From Lutraria lutraria (taxonomy: Eukaryota > Mollusca > Bivalvia > Venerida > Mactridae): a DNA stretch of 64,000 nt. Positions 1-12,486 of this stretch are shown here, in pieces. The notes under the pieces were generated by a model, which saw only the letters and a list, made by a program, of their open reading frames with translations, did no database searches and was not told the DNA's origin. Positions within the stretch are counted from its first letter, which is position 1. Each line of letters begins with the position of its first letter. A program made the translations under genes and the position numbers. Where the stretch lies: positions 42,997,137-43,061,136 of the forward strand of contig OZ026833.1 of the NCBI GenBank assembly GCA_964023205.1. Direction: 5' to 3'.

Positions 1-917
1 TGTCAAGACTATATACTTGGCCTTCAAATTCTAATTAAAAATGATGATAACACGGGCCATTTTTAAGGATGGTTTTATCTAATACATTTAACGTACCTGG
101 CTTGGATAAAATCGCTTAAATAACGTAAAATGATATTTACTTTATTTACAAAGATTAGATATACTTTAATACCAAGCAACAAAAAATTTTAACCGACCGC
201 TCAAAAAATAGTGTTTTATTGCGATAAATACTGCACTCCTTTATCGACTTTTCCTTATCAGCGTTAAACATCTCTAACGTAATGTGCATTGTATTGGTAA
301 GATATGATACTATTAATTCATTATTGACAAAAAATTGTTATAAAATTTCTTACTAGACATCAAACCTGGGCGTGGTTTCAATTATTGAACCGTAAACATA
401 AACGATTTTAATTGGCTATCAAAATTAAATGGGGTGCGTCAAATTCGTTGATTTCATGAAACTATAATGATCCGACACTTTGTTAATTGCTCACTTTAAA
501 AAAACACAGTAGGTGTCATTTTCGAATTAACATTGCCGTCTTATTTGATGACGAATTTCAAAGCGGTTTTCGGTATTTTTTAGCGGAAATGTTAATCTAA
601 GGAACCGTGCCTCAGAATTCTGATATTTGTTTTCATTTTTTAGCTATGGAGTATTACGTAATAAACAGCGAGGTTCTGAGTCAACTATCTATCGAACGGA
701 GGACTTTATAAAAAATTTACTTTAGAGAAGACAAATCAAATCTAATATTTGTTTAAAATTTCTTGCAATGCACTTTATACAGTGGGTTTATTCTAGTATA
801 TAAATATGGTTTAGTTTTTAAAACTATAAATTGGTGAAACTGGATTTGACCTGACATCCAAGCCAGATACCTTAAACCTCGTTCCTGAAATACTCTTTTT
901 GTGAAATGTTAAATTAG

Positions 918-1095
918 GGGGCCTCTGTGGTTGTGTGGATATTGTCTCTGTCTAGCAATCGCTAGCCCCCTCACAGAGTTCGAATCTTATCCGAGACCAT
1001 ACAAATTTTATATGTGAGGAAGGTGTCCAGCTAGCTTACAGAAGGTCAGTGATTTTACCCTCGTGTACTCCTAGGGTCTTCGTCCAACGTTAAAG
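918..1095 (+). mobile_element. Degraded tRNA-derived SINE
   Basis: A GGCCTCTGTGGTTGTGTGG head (A-box-like) and GAGTTCGAATCTTATCC (B-box-like) are followed by the AGCTTACAGAAGGTCAGTG body. A paralogous copy at 11422-11580 and a better one at 62051-62277 show the same layout. Confidence 0.6.
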
Positions 1096-1240
1096 CTTGA
1101 AAACTCACCAAATCATACGTGCTGTTGCTGCGTCATGAAGGGTGATTTTATCAGCCTTGGGTACTTCGCTTAAATATATATTTCTAGAACACTTGTCAAC
1201 TAGCACAAAATTTAACGTTTTAAATATCGAAATTACTTAC

Positions 1241-1630
1241 ATCTTTTATTGCTATATCAGATTTTCTCACCAAATCACAATCACCGGCTGATAATTCTCC
1301 TTCATCAACGTTTAGCAGCAATTTACAAACACGCAGTTCACCGTTCCTTCGGACCGTAAGGCCATGGCAATGCTGTCGTGCACCGCACTCTAAGACACAC
1401 GTATATATAGGCATGCCTATAACTGTTTTCAACAATGATTTATCCGAATGACACTTTTGAGTTTCCGAAATGTTGAAATCAACTTCAATACCGTTTAGAT
1501 TCACCAGATGCGCACTTGTATTACAAATACACCATACTGTGACAAATATTTCCACTTGTTTCTTCATAGGTATGATCTGATTACACCTTTTAGAATTATC
1601 AACAACTGGAGACGTTTCCTTGTTCACCAA
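1241..1630 (-). CDS. First exon of a paralogous secreted PAN/apple-like protein gene (left-hand copy, partial)
   Basis: Exon 1 runs from ATG 1567 (upstream in-frame ATG at 1630) to a GTAAGT donor at 1240-1235. It encodes a signal peptide starting MKKQVEIFVTVWC and the same six-cysteine PAN/apple-like domain as the copy at 12010-11684. Most residues and all cysteines of the domain are conserved between the two, so the reading frame appears to have been kept under selection since duplication. In the right-hand copy the next exon lies 1.25 kb downstream, so the Sushi and tail exons of this copy would fall outside the window on the left. None is visible in positions 1-1240. The domain call rests on cysteine spacing only; a divergent unrelated cysteine-rich fold is possible. 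Confidence 0.6.
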
Positions 1631-2020
1631 GTCCAGTTCTTATAATGTTTGAGCATATCACTTATTGTAATAAATTCAACCAAGTATGCTGTCTAATACA
1701 TAAAATGCGGTAAACAGGAAAGAATGCTGCGCATTTGAACACTCGGACCGCTTCTGACACTGCCAATATTACTTCCGCAGCAGTAACACTGAGGTAAAAT
1801 GAATACAATATTTGTTATACACATTCAAAACCATTAATCAAACATGTTCGTTGCACTACATATCTGTTTGTTTAAAATATTTTAATGCTCGACTAACAAT
1901 AACATATTTATCTCTTGGAGAAACTCGGACCTTTCAATCGCATACAAAACCACTTAAAGTTAAAAGCAACATGGCCTTAAATCAATTGAAGGTATGCCAC
2001 AATCAATGGCTCATTTTATA
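1631..2020 (-). promoter_or_regulatory. Conserved 5' flank of the left PAN-like gene copy
   Basis: This stretch, upstream of the minus-strand ATG, aligns closely with 12074-12486 upstream of the second copy, for example around 1680-1715 and 12120-12160. It presumably holds the promoter and 5' UTR. The short open frames in it occur in both copies only because the DNA is duplicated. No specific factor site is claimed. Confidence 0.35.
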
Positions 2021-3904
2021 GTTAGGTATCAAAATACAACAACTTTGTTTAAGGGAATTCATAATTATCGCTTGTTTTCAGCGATTTGATAAATTACTCT
2101 AGATTAGATGTCATTATGTCTAAATTAACTCCTGTATTTACACAACACGATGAAAACAAACACTAAATATCGGATATAAGTTCAATTTTTAGGTCAGCAA
2201 TGTTATTGTATACATGGAAGATCCTATTTGTAAATGTTTAGGTAACACAAATATTATTGTAATATGCTATAGAGCAATCTATGAAGCATTATATATCACT
2301 GTCTTCTGTGGCGCAATTGGTAAGGCGCAATGGTTAGTGAGTCTGCATGATGATGGACATCATTTCTTATTTATTGACTTTTTTCATTTTTAATAAAAGT
2401 TAACTTCATATACGTGTATATCGATAAGAAAATAATGTTTAAACGTTTTTTTTTATCTAAATTGTTCCGTGAAATGAAAAAAATATATAATAACCCCATA
2501 TGGGCAATTATCATAATTTTTTTATATCATTTTAATTGTGGAGTAAATATATAATAAGTAGAAACCGTTTTAGGTGTTTAGTATTATAAAGTATTAAACT
2601 ATTTTTGGGTTCGCGAATTCGTTCAATAAAATGTATCATGAAAAGAAAAAAAGAGAAATACGTCAGAGAACAAAATTAATGCTTTCCTCTTTCCTTTTGA
2701 AATACAAAAATGTACAATACAGTGTGTATACATACATGTAACAAGAACAAACATAATTATTTTAATAAATAGATTATGAAAAAAGTAATTGTGTATATTC
2801 ATTTAAAAAGAAAGTGCCATTGACTGAGTTCGAACCACTGACATCTGCTCCCTTTTGTAAATAATATCATATATGTCATCTTATCAAATACACCATGACT
2901 CTGGTTCACGTGAATGACACTTTACTACAGATTTGAAATAGTTTTGGCAATCAATTTACAGTGATTACCTTTACAATGGTATCGTCCAATATTCGACCTT
3001 GACTATAAGAAAATTGGACTTTTATACTGAATACATTTTAGTGTATATATAAGTTGTTAAAGGGTACGCCGAAAACACAACCGTAATGAGCATAAACTCT
3101 ACTTTCATTAATATATTCATTGACTATTTACACGCTAGTGTGCATATAGTTTACATGTAATTCCCTTGGCTATGACTATAATACAAACTCAAAATGTTTC
3201 TATAAAAATGTAAAGGCTTTGCTTATTATAATTTCACCCCTATTGAAAGGGCCAGCCCAGTTGACTTATGGGACACCTATCTTTGTTCGCGCAGTATCTC
3301 TCGAATCCAATCTAGCGACCCTATATTTAGGGGTACCTAAGTGGAAACATGGTATTTGTTTTGCCTATTGGTTTTATCCCCGATGGTTTACAGTGTTATG
3401 TTATGGCAAATAAAAGCTTTCCACACCTCATTGTTTTATTTACTTTTTTAAGAATAACAAACCTTCAAAGGCAGAACGCTGTTTGGTGCGCGAAATTTAT
3501 GCATGTTTTATAATTAATTTTTCGCTCACGCCAATATTATTAAACACATCCCTTGCACTATAAAATGCACTCCATTTACAATTTATTTGCACATTTATTG
3601 TACCTATATGTCATATAAAATTTTCTATGCGGTATGAAGTTTTCGGAAAATAATACATTGACATACTAAAGTCGGTAGAAACATAAGTGATTAATCAAGT
3701 CTGCATACTTCCAATTAACAATTTAGAAGACATTAACCCCACAAACATGAATTATTGAATTTCCATGTGTATTATCATGTTTTATCATATCCAACAGATG
3801 GACGTTTTAATTTCAATCTTTAAATAATTAATATATTCACAATAAAGCCATTAGAGTTCAGACGACAAACAATTTCGGTTGGTTTCCGTCGTGTCTCATG
3901 GTAT

Positions 3905-4495
3905 ATTTTTTTTCTCTGTAAACACATTATATATCTTGACCTTGTTAAAACGGGTTTTCTGTAAACACGTTATATATCTTGACATTGTTAAAACTTTTTT
4001 CTGTAAACACATAAAATATCTTGACATTGTTAAAACGGGTTTTCTGTAAACACGTTATATATCTTGACATTGATAAAACATTTTTTTTGTAAACACATTA
4101 TATATCTTGACATTGTTAAAACGTTTTTCTCTGTAAATACATTATATATCTTGACCTTGTTAAAACTTTTTTTCTGTAAACATCTATATTTTGATATTGT
4201 TTAAACGTTTTTCTCTGTAAACACATTATTATCTTAATATTGTTAAAACCTTTTTCTATAAACACGTTTCTATATTTTGTCCTTGTTAAAACGTTTTCTC
4301 TGTAAACACATTCCTATATCTTGATACTGATAAAACGTTTTTATGTGTAAAAAATTACTATATCTTGAAATCATTAAACAAGTTTTTCTTTGTAAACACA
4401 TTTCTTTATCTTAAAAATATTGAAAATGTTTTTCTTTGTAAATACATTTCTACATCTTGACATTGTTAAAACGCTTTTATTCTCTGTTAACACAT
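3905..4495 (+). repeat. Minisatellite, about 14 copies of a ~42-bp unit
   Basis: The unit contains TGTAAACACATTATATATC followed by TTGACATTGTTAAAAC and a T-rich spacer. Units start about every 42-44 bp from 3915 onward and decay toward the right end. The paralogous position in the right duplicate (near 14690) lacks the array, so it expanded after the duplication or was lost there. Confidence 0.9.
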
Positions 4496-5060
4496 TTCTG
4501 ATTTGATTATCAATTTTCACATCATCTGACTCGATAACATGTAACATGCTTTCACCATTTGCATATATTTTGTTATGGCTATGTATTAATGTATTATGTG
4601 TACAATGCCTAATAAAGATTATGTTATGTTATGGTATAATTATATGGAAGTTTTCATAAACTGAACTTCAAAAATACAACCAGTACTAACCATTCGTTCC
4701 TGGGTCACCTACCAGTACTTACCAGTTCATTAATCCAGAACAGAAAAGAACACAACAATCTTGTACAAAGGTGTCCCTTATCAAAGCAAATAATAGCAAG
4801 TAATGGTCAATTATATAGAAATTGAACCATAAGGTCAAATCGATATGATTATGGAAATATGACAAATGAAAATAAAACTAAAAAAAATAAGTTAACTAAT
4901 GAAGACATACATTTATATCACTTTTAAGCAATAAATATGAATTTGTTATATAAAGCAACTGCTTACTATCACTAATGTTGTAAGATTTGTAAAATAGATA
5001 TTAAAATAATGACAGCGAGATACATTTTTTATCTTATGAAGAAAATAGAAGGTTTTCTTA

Positions 5061-6853
5061 ATGAGCAAGTGTCATAGGATTTTTTTCATATATTCATTGC
5101 TATACGAAAATAATAAAAGAGGAATACAACTTTTCTTGATATCACAGAAATACTTTTCGCAAATGTGTTAAGCTCACTTTTGACCTATATTTCTTGGCAT
5201 GACGTATTAATTATTCAGAAGAAATTCCTCATTCTATAGATATGAGTAAATGTGTAATTTAATTAGCTGACCTAATATCAACATTTAATGCATGACCTAA
5301 TAGGACTGCTAGGTGATAAGTAGTGTTCACATGGTACTATAACGGCAATTTAGGAGTTAAATGAAATTCATATACCATAACATCAAAGGCACTTCGCGAC
5401 TGTCTTTTTAAAAGACATTTCTTGTTATTAATGTTCGCGGATGATAATTGCTCTTCTTTTTGATACAGCTCTTGGTCTGCAAAGACAATTAAATGTTTTA
5501 CAACAGTTTTGTGATTAAAGTTAGCTATCGGTTAATATTACAAAAACAAAAATATTAGTTTTCAAAAAAGGTGGTCAGCTTGCAAGAATAGAGAGATGGA
5601 CTTATTGTAATGGAATGTTCCGCCGCAGGTGATCTTCATACACCATGGTGTTTGTTGTTTTGCCATGATAATTTAACATTTATGGCGCTAAAACGTTAAT
5701 TTGTACGTAATGACGCCATAATAATTCGATGCGTCATAATGCGTAAATATTATTGTTCAAATTCACGCGATCTTCTTTCAAGGGACAATTATCATCAGCG
5801 CTACTTGAAATTTTGTTTGTACAAAACACATTCAAATCAAGTCAAAACAGAAGTGATAAAACTGTGCATCTCTTTAGATAAAACACCAAAGGATACTATT
5901 CAAACGCTTCAATCTGCAACAGGAAAATCAACACTTTGCAGATCTTTTAATTTATGAACAAATAAAATAAACAAACCAGAAATATATACAAATAAAATAA
6001 ACAAACCAGAAATATACAAATGAAATAAACAAACCAGAAATATATACAAATAAAATAAACAAACCAGAAATATACAAATAAAATAAACAAACCAGAAATA
6101 TATACAAATAAAATAAATAAACAAGATGAATACGATGTCCAGCTACAGTTAGATTTACTATTTCACAGTTTCATTTTTTTATAGATAGATAAAGATAAAT
6201 GCATAAACAATGTACATGTTAAAGTCACACAAATGATACACTACTCTAACATTTACTCTCAATAGTAGCTTGCAAAAATGGCTTCAAAATTGCTTCATTA
6301 ACAGGAGTATATTATCTGTTTGCTTAAAAGTGTAAACTTAGCTTTGATATTATGATTATACAAGGACGAACTATTAATGTTTTTCATTTGCATATCTCTG
6401 GATAAATATTTAATTCTGCATTTGATGATGGCTGTGAAATTTACAGCCTAGCAGCCTAATATATTTCTACAGATAAAATGCGCCTGAAATTAGACAAAAC
6501 ACTTAAAACTGATGAAAATAATATAATAATTTCATTGCAACGAGCTTGTAAATAAAACAGTATCTCCCAACACCTTTCCTTCACTGCATAAGCAACATCT
6601 AACTGTTCAGTCTATTTTCCAGCAATAAATCGATTTCAATTTTGTAAATCAAATAAGGGCGACTATCTATAAATGCTTACAAAATATCATTTTTATACAA
6701 TTTCCAAACGTTGGTTGAGAAAGCTTTTCTTTTTATGTATTAAGTCGGTTGATAAAATACGACGTTTCTTGTGATTTCTAGTCGTTAACACGAGGAAAAT
6801 ATCCAAACGTTCTCGTTTCTTTTTACAGAATAAGTTTGTTTACTTCGTGTCTT
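5061..6853. other. Intergenic DNA 3' of the PAN-like gene
   Basis: AT-rich sequence with no exon I can support. It holds the minisatellite at 5955-6123 and the 3' flank of the gene ending at 6854. Confidence 0.4.
5955..6123 (+). repeat. AT-rich minisatellite, about 28-30-bp unit, roughly 6 copies
   Basis: Tandem units built on AAATAAAATAAACAAACC followed by AGAAATATA(TA)C. Copies are nearly identical and differ mainly by a TA indel. The minus-strand open frame across it is a by-product of the repeat. Confidence 0.9.
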
Positions 6854-9800
6854 CTATGCAAGAGGTGGACTACATGAACAATGTGTCGGAGGACAGTTAG
6901 GACTCCCTGCTTGGTTGCAGTTATTCATGCACCATTCGTCTGTTGCCGTAACAGCAACTGCTATACAGTCACTCTGTCCGGACGAAGTTTCTGACGAAGC
7001 TACAAACGTAAAATGGATGTACTTAGTACAGTCAAACCTGTGAACATATATCCTTTATTAGGAGGTCATTTTCTTCTGAATTATCAATGAGAGTATTTAA
7101 AAAGAATGGCCTATATTCACATGATGACCTTTATTACTAAATTATTAGGAGGTGACCGCTAACACAGTTATAAAAATAAGGGGTTTAGCACGTTGTTGGG
7201 AGTGTGTATAAACATGGTGAATTTAGACCTAAAATGGCAACACGGACTGACGAACGAACATAATCAAGGATTACGACTTCCAATATGACAATTTTTCGTA
7301 CCAAGTTTGTTTAACACAACGTAAGTTTTATCAAAAATGGTTAATGTTTCTAATAACTGGTGTCTTCAGGTGACTAACAGATTATATTTGTCTTCATAAA
7401 TGACGTTGCCTAGTATTTAAGTATGAAGTTAAACAATGGTGATATATATTTATACAAGTATACAACAATGTAAATCTATACAATATTGCTAATTTCAGAG
7501 CATATAGCTACTTGACCAGGGAACTCTGTCACCAACTGTTTCATGTTTTCACCTTCTAATCCTAATCCCCTCTAATCCGGAAAAATAAAAAGTGTTTGAT
7601 TCACATATCAAGCCGTTCCCCAGAAACAAACCCAAAATCTGGAACCCCGTGCGCCGGAATCCCTACAAGCCCGACCCTTAGTCAAGAACCCTGTTAGCCG
7701 GAACCGCCATAAGAATCCCTCGGATCTGGAAATGACATCAAATCTAAAAACATCGACTCTAAATATTTAAATTCAGTACCAGTTATAAATCACTTTCTTT
7801 TTAATAAAAAAAAACCCTTCTGAATCAGACTATATGCCCCTTATACAGACCAGTTTGGATTAGGGAGCTACCATCATGTATTTAGACATTACCGATGCTG
7901 TCACATGTAGGTATACTTGTCCAGTTACCCTGAGTTTCACACACCATGGAATTGTCAACACTTGTAATGTTGAAACCGGAGTTGCATTTCACCAACAATC
8001 TGCTTCCAATTTCGTTTTTATTTCCAAGAATGACACCATTATCAATGGTAGGAAAGGCACATTCTGAAAGACAAAACGTAGTTTGAGATTAATTCTAAAC
8101 AAAATATGATATAATATACTTAATTAACTAATTTTCACAATGAATATTTAATGAGTGTTGTATCATATTCTATCGAATAGGAATATCTACCAGTAAATGC
8201 AAACATGCGGTTTACTGCTTAATATCTAATTTATCAGTAACCCTAAGACCGTTGATCTTATGAAAAGTAGAACTTTATCATACAAATGTATCATGTACCA
8301 ATATTGATTTGATGTGTCTGGATCCAATGCTAGAATAGTGATATACTAAATCATTATCAACATTTTCTACAGCGTACAGTTGTATAAACCATGATGGCTA
8401 TGGGTTACCAATACAAACCCTTTCCTTAGCATTTCGCAGGTAACACTAGATGTACATTTCTGAGGCTGTGTACCAAACCGATATTAAATACAATAAAACC
8501 TTACTGAGAACAGACTGTGTCAAACTTTATAGTGAGACCGCCCCAATATAAAGATCATTTACTATCTACCAAGTTTTGATTCAAGTTCTTAAATCATTCG
8601 TCAATATTTTCGTTATGAATGTAGACATATTAATAATTCTAATGGTGTAAAATGAATAAAAAGCATGTGAGCGAGTAATACAGTTAAACACGGTTATGGT
8701 GAACCCGGACGTTGTAAAGAATACAATGAAACATTTTCCCCTCGAACACGGCGGTCTTTATATCTGGTTATTACAGGTATACGTGTTGTGATATACAATA
8801 CAGCTTATCCGGATTTACAACCTTCCTTCAACAACATTTTTGCCCAACAGTACAATTCGACTATTAATTTAACCTCTCTTGAGCAACACCCTTTCAACAA
8901 CATAATTTTGCTTCTCCCAGAGAATGTGGCTTTGAAGACGTTGCACTGTAGTTTTATGATGAAAAACGTATTCATCCTGGTCTCTCGGAAAGTATATTAA
9001 CCATTGCATGTTCATACTGTGTTTGTATTGAAATCAACTTACTAATTCTTGCAAATTTTCTTTATGAAGCAGATAGTTAACATTAATATATTTAGACCAA
9101 GCAACAATTGAAAGCTTTACTGAATAAATCATATGAAAATAACGTTTCTCGCTTCTGATTATTTGCATAAAGGTGTGTAGCTTTTGTCGCCGCTTTCAAT
9201 TTCACTCAAATCGCTTTGTAGTTATCGTTCATATTTTGAATTTTATGGGATATATCACAAGCGACGCGAAGCGGAGCGCAGTGATATGTCGCATAAAATT
9301 CATAATATGAACGATAACTGATTTACAGTTTGTCTTAATTTCTGTCACGTACGCATGTTTTGTCTCGACAAAAACTGCCAATCATCACTATAGATGTAAT
9401 TTGACACCGCCCACAAAGTACCTCAATTCAGAGGGAAATTAAAAGGAAAGCATTCAGTCTGCTTTATATGCGTTAATAAGAGCCAACATTTACCTGTAAC
9501 AATGGATTTTAACTTAGCTTTCGACGAATTCTAGATCTACGATTGTTTTATTCTTAATAAACTGGTATTGTCTTAGTTATTATATGACCTATCAATACCC
9601 AGAAATGCGCATGATTTCAATGTTTCGTACTATTTGTCCATTCTTTCAATTTGGACCAATAGGCATATGCACCGTTTTGTACAGTTTTCGATCGTTCTGT
9701 TTCTTGCCAAACTTCTTGGATTCTTGCACATGTTTAAGTTCGAGTCCGGCTTAGAGCGGAAAACCTTGCAAGTGTGGTATCTTGTACCGGGCCAGATGTT

Positions 9801-12073
9801 ATACAACTTACAATCGACTTCTGAGCATCACATTCTCAACGTATTATTGTTGAATACATATAAGGTGCTGGTTAATTTATAAAATGCACATTCAGGTTGA
9901 TTATGATGATGTATGAAAAATTATTATAACCATGGAACCTGGTACTATTACCAAGGAACGATGGCAAGATGGACTGCCTGCTTGTATTTGACTGAAATTC
10001 TGTTGTAAACGAGCATTAGATTCAACAGAAATAGCGAAAACCATTGAAAATTCGTATGCTATACGACCTGGTTCGAATGATGCAATCTCCCACGAAGTCT
10101 ATGAGTAGTTTAAACTCCGCCTACTTTATTGCACGGTTAAGGATGACGTAATAAAACTGATGCAACTTGCACCGCCCTATTCAGGGCTTGGTCACGTAGC
10201 ACACGAATTCGACTAATTTTCTCCATATCAGGGTTTCGGCAAATTTTATGCGATATATTTTTCAAATTTCAAATGAAATGCGGACATTTCATTGGACGAG
10301 AAATTAGGACAAGCTGTAAGAAATGCGAAGTGTTGGTAGTTAGAGACTCGTGACGTACCTTTAGTTTCGCACGTGTTCGTTGTGACGTCACAGGCTTTTT
10401 CTTCACTACAATCTTCAGTACATGGAAGCTTAAATAGTCAAAAGTTTATTGTTCTTAAATTAAATAGTCATGAACGCTCAAATGAACAATGATACTAAAT
10501 TATGTAAATGTTTCACATATCGGAGTACATTAAAACCTCACCATGTCACTACCTCAGTATTAAGGGCTTCCCAGCCTAATGCCAAAATTGTTATCTCTAT
10601 TTGAAAATAGAGTGGACAGTTTTTGGAAACATTTTATCATTTTTATTGGTTTCCGTGATAGAGATGTTTTTACCATAAGATTTTTTAATACCAATGGCAT
10701 TCCTTTAAGTTTTTTTCCTTTAAATTTGCGTTGTTCAAAATCAGTGAGAGTAACCATTTTTTTCAAGGACTAAAGAGAAAGAACATTCATTTCAATGAAA
10801 ACTCATGGTAAAAAGATGCTATTGCACATTATCAGTCTAATTTGATAAACAAAAAATATAGGTCACCATGCAATATCTACAGATATTAATATTTTTTCTA
10901 GTTTTCAACAAGGGCAACAAAAAGGTGGATTATTTCAAAATGTGAAATAAACTTAAAATAAATCGAAGTATCTAAGATAAGTCATATAGAAATAATAATA
11001 ATTGGGCTATGCTATATTTGTAATAATAACATTTTCGTGTAGCAATAACCAGACACGTCAGAAAAGTACAATATTTTAAGCTGGGAAGACCTTAAGACAA
11101 TATCATTAAACTGACAATATATTTTGGACCGGGGTTTCAAGGCTTCCTCTGTACAAATTAAAGCAGATCCTTAGACCGCTACAATATAAAAACCGTTCTA
11201 TTCGTTCGAAAGCGTGGTCCGTATACCGGGTTTTACTGCATGTTTTAAATAATATAACATTCAATAAAGTTGTGTATGTAGAATGATGCTATTGTAACGA
11301 ATAGGTTTGCTAAAACTGTTCATGACCTAACGGCTTTCTGAGTAGTTAAGTCTTTTTTGGAAATTCCTTTAAACAAGTAAATGTTATTAATTATACAGCA
11401 TTGTGAAATGTTGAATTTGTGGGCCTCCGTGATCAAATGGTTATGGTTTCTGTATAGCAATCACTTGCACAGAGTTCGAATCTCACCCGGGACAAGTCAC
11501 ATTTCACATGTGAAGAAGCTGACCAGTTAGCTTACAGAAGGTCAGTGATTCTATCCACGTGTACTCCTTGGGTCCATCGTTAAAGCTTGATAGAGCTAGC
11601 TTTAGCACTCCACTTTGATATGTTTTCCTGAACACGTGACAACTTGTGTAAAATGAGAAATTTTAAATTTCGAAATAACTTACATCTTTTATTGCTATAT
11701 CAGATCTTCTTATTAAATCACAAACACCTGCCGTTAATTCTCCTTCATCTATGTTTAGCAGTAACTTACAAACACGAAGTTCACCGTTCCTTCGGACCGT
11801 AAGGCCTTGACAACGCTGCCGTGTACCACACTCTAAGACACACGTATATATAGGAATGCCTATAATTGTTTTCAACACTGATTTATCCGAATGACACTTT
11901 TGAGTTTCTGAAATGTTGAAATCAACTTCAATACCGTTTAGATTCACCATAAGCGCACTTGTATAACAAATACTACACACAGTGACGAATATTTTCACCT
12001 GTTCCTTCATAGTTATCATCTGATTACAACCTTTAGAATTATTAACAACTGGAGACGTTTCCTTGTTCACCAA
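6854..12073 (-). CDS. Secreted PAN/apple-like + Sushi (CCP) cysteine-rich protein, complete four-exon gene (right-hand copy)
   Basis: Coding exons on the minus strand are 12010-11684 (an upstream in-frame ATG at 12073 exists), 10428-10359, 8063-7893 and 6999-6854, stop at 6856-6854. All junctions are GT-AG and the phases agree (0, 1, 1), giving 237 aa from the preferred ATG. That ATG is chosen because a typical signal peptide (MKEQVKIFVTVCSICYTSA) follows directly. Exon 1 then has six cysteines in a PAN/apple-like spacing (CVLEC, RC, VCKLL, VCDL). Exon 2 is a 23-residue four-cysteine module. Exon 3 is a phase 1-1 Sushi domain of about 57 residues (ECAFPTIDNG at its start, W before the last cysteine, PTC at its end). 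Exon 4 has a cysteine cluster (DEWCMNNCN, then CPPTHCSC) and ends the protein. Function is not known; secretion and ligand or glycan binding are inferred from the domains. A paralogous first exon lies about 10.4 kb to the left. Confidence 0.78.
7028..7170 (+). mobile_element. Decayed TA-flanked MITE, family 1 (TIR ACAGTCAAACCTGTG)
   Basis: The left end matches the TIR exactly. The interior has the family's ATGGCCTnTATTCACATGATG-like motif, and the right end is degraded. It sits in the last intron of the PAN-like gene. Confidence 0.6.
8798..8950 (+). mobile_element. TA-flanked MITE, family 2 (TIR CAGTGCAACCTCTC), decayed left end
   Basis: The right end GTTGCACTGTA and the interior CTCTTGAGCAACA and TTGCTTCTCCCAGA match the better copies at 22298-22453 and 54845-55022. 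It is intronic in the PAN-like gene. Confidence 0.6.
9220..9319. mobile_element. 100-bp foldback (palindromic) element
   Basis: The left arm begins AGTTATCGTTCATATTTTG and the right arm ends CATAATATGAACGATAACT, its near-exact reverse complement. The arms are about 38 bp with a short GC-richer loop (GCGACGCGAAGCGGAGCGC). It is intronic and looks like a minimal MITE. Confidence 0.75.
10564..11091. mobile_element. 528-bp non-autonomous DNA transposon with TTAA target duplication
   Basis: TTAA at 10560-10563 and 11092-11095 flanks TIRs GGGCTTCCCAGC (left) and GGTCTTCCCAGC (right, reverse complement), 11 of 12 identical. It has no coding capacity. TTAA duplication fits piggyBac or Kolobok type transposases. 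The interior is related to repeats at 31565-32035 and 43437-43760. It lies in intron 1 of the complete PAN-like gene. Confidence 0.8.
11422..11580 (+). mobile_element. tRNA-derived SINE, paralogue of the one at 918
   Basis: It has the head GGGCCTCCGTGATCAAATGG, the B-box-like GAGTTCGAATCTCACCC and the body AGCTTACAGAAGGTCAGTG. It is at the equivalent place in the right duplicate, so both descend from one insertion. Confidence 0.65.
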
Positions 12074-12486
12074 ATCGAGTTTTATATAATGTTAGAGCAT
12101 ATCACTTATTGTAATAAATTCAACCAAGTATGCTGTCTAATACATAAAATGCGGTAAACAGAAAGAATGCTGCGCAGTTGAACACTTGGAATGCCTCTGA
12201 CAGACTGACACTGCCAGTATTACTTCCGCAGCAGTTACGCTGAGGTAAAATAAAACAATACAGTTTGTATTTGTTGTACACATTCAAAACTATTAATCAA
12301 TTATGTTCGTTACACTACATATCTCTTTGTTTAAAATATTTAAATGTTCGACTATCAAAGATGTATATGTCATCTATTGGAGACACTCGGGCCTTTCAAT
12401 CGCAGACAAAACCACTTAAAATTAAAAGCATGATGTTCTTAAATCAATTAAAGGATCGCTGCGGTCGACGGTTGATTTTATTGTAA
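12074..12486 (-). promoter_or_regulatory. Conserved 5' flank of the right PAN-like gene copy
   Basis: This is the paralogous partner of 1631-2020 and lies directly upstream of the complete four-exon gene. Similarity stops near 12490, where unrelated sequence begins. It probably contains the promoter and any untranslated first exon. Confidence 0.35.

Larger units (their letters stand above)
905..5060. repeat. Segmental duplication, left copy
   Basis: Blocks at 905-2020, 3190-3905 and 4860-5060 align in the same order and orientation with 11420-12490, 13975-14695 and 15175-15360. The SINE-like sequence at the left edge is present in both copies, so it predates the duplication. The stretch 2040-3190 has no partner, and the minisatellite at 3905-4495 interrupts this copy only. 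The offset varies (about 10.3-10.75 kb), so many indels have accumulated and the duplication is old. Confidence 0.8.

Noticed and set aside
5909..6124. 71-codon minus-strand frame rich in F, Y and I
   Set aside because: It is a translation of the AT-rich minisatellite at 5955-6123.
7876..8067. Plus-strand 63-codon frame
   Set aside because: It is antisense to the real minus-strand Sushi exon at 8063-7893.
10560..10773. Overlapping open frames on both strands near 10.6 kb
   Set aside because: They lie inside a non-autonomous transposon with decayed relatives that do not keep the frame.
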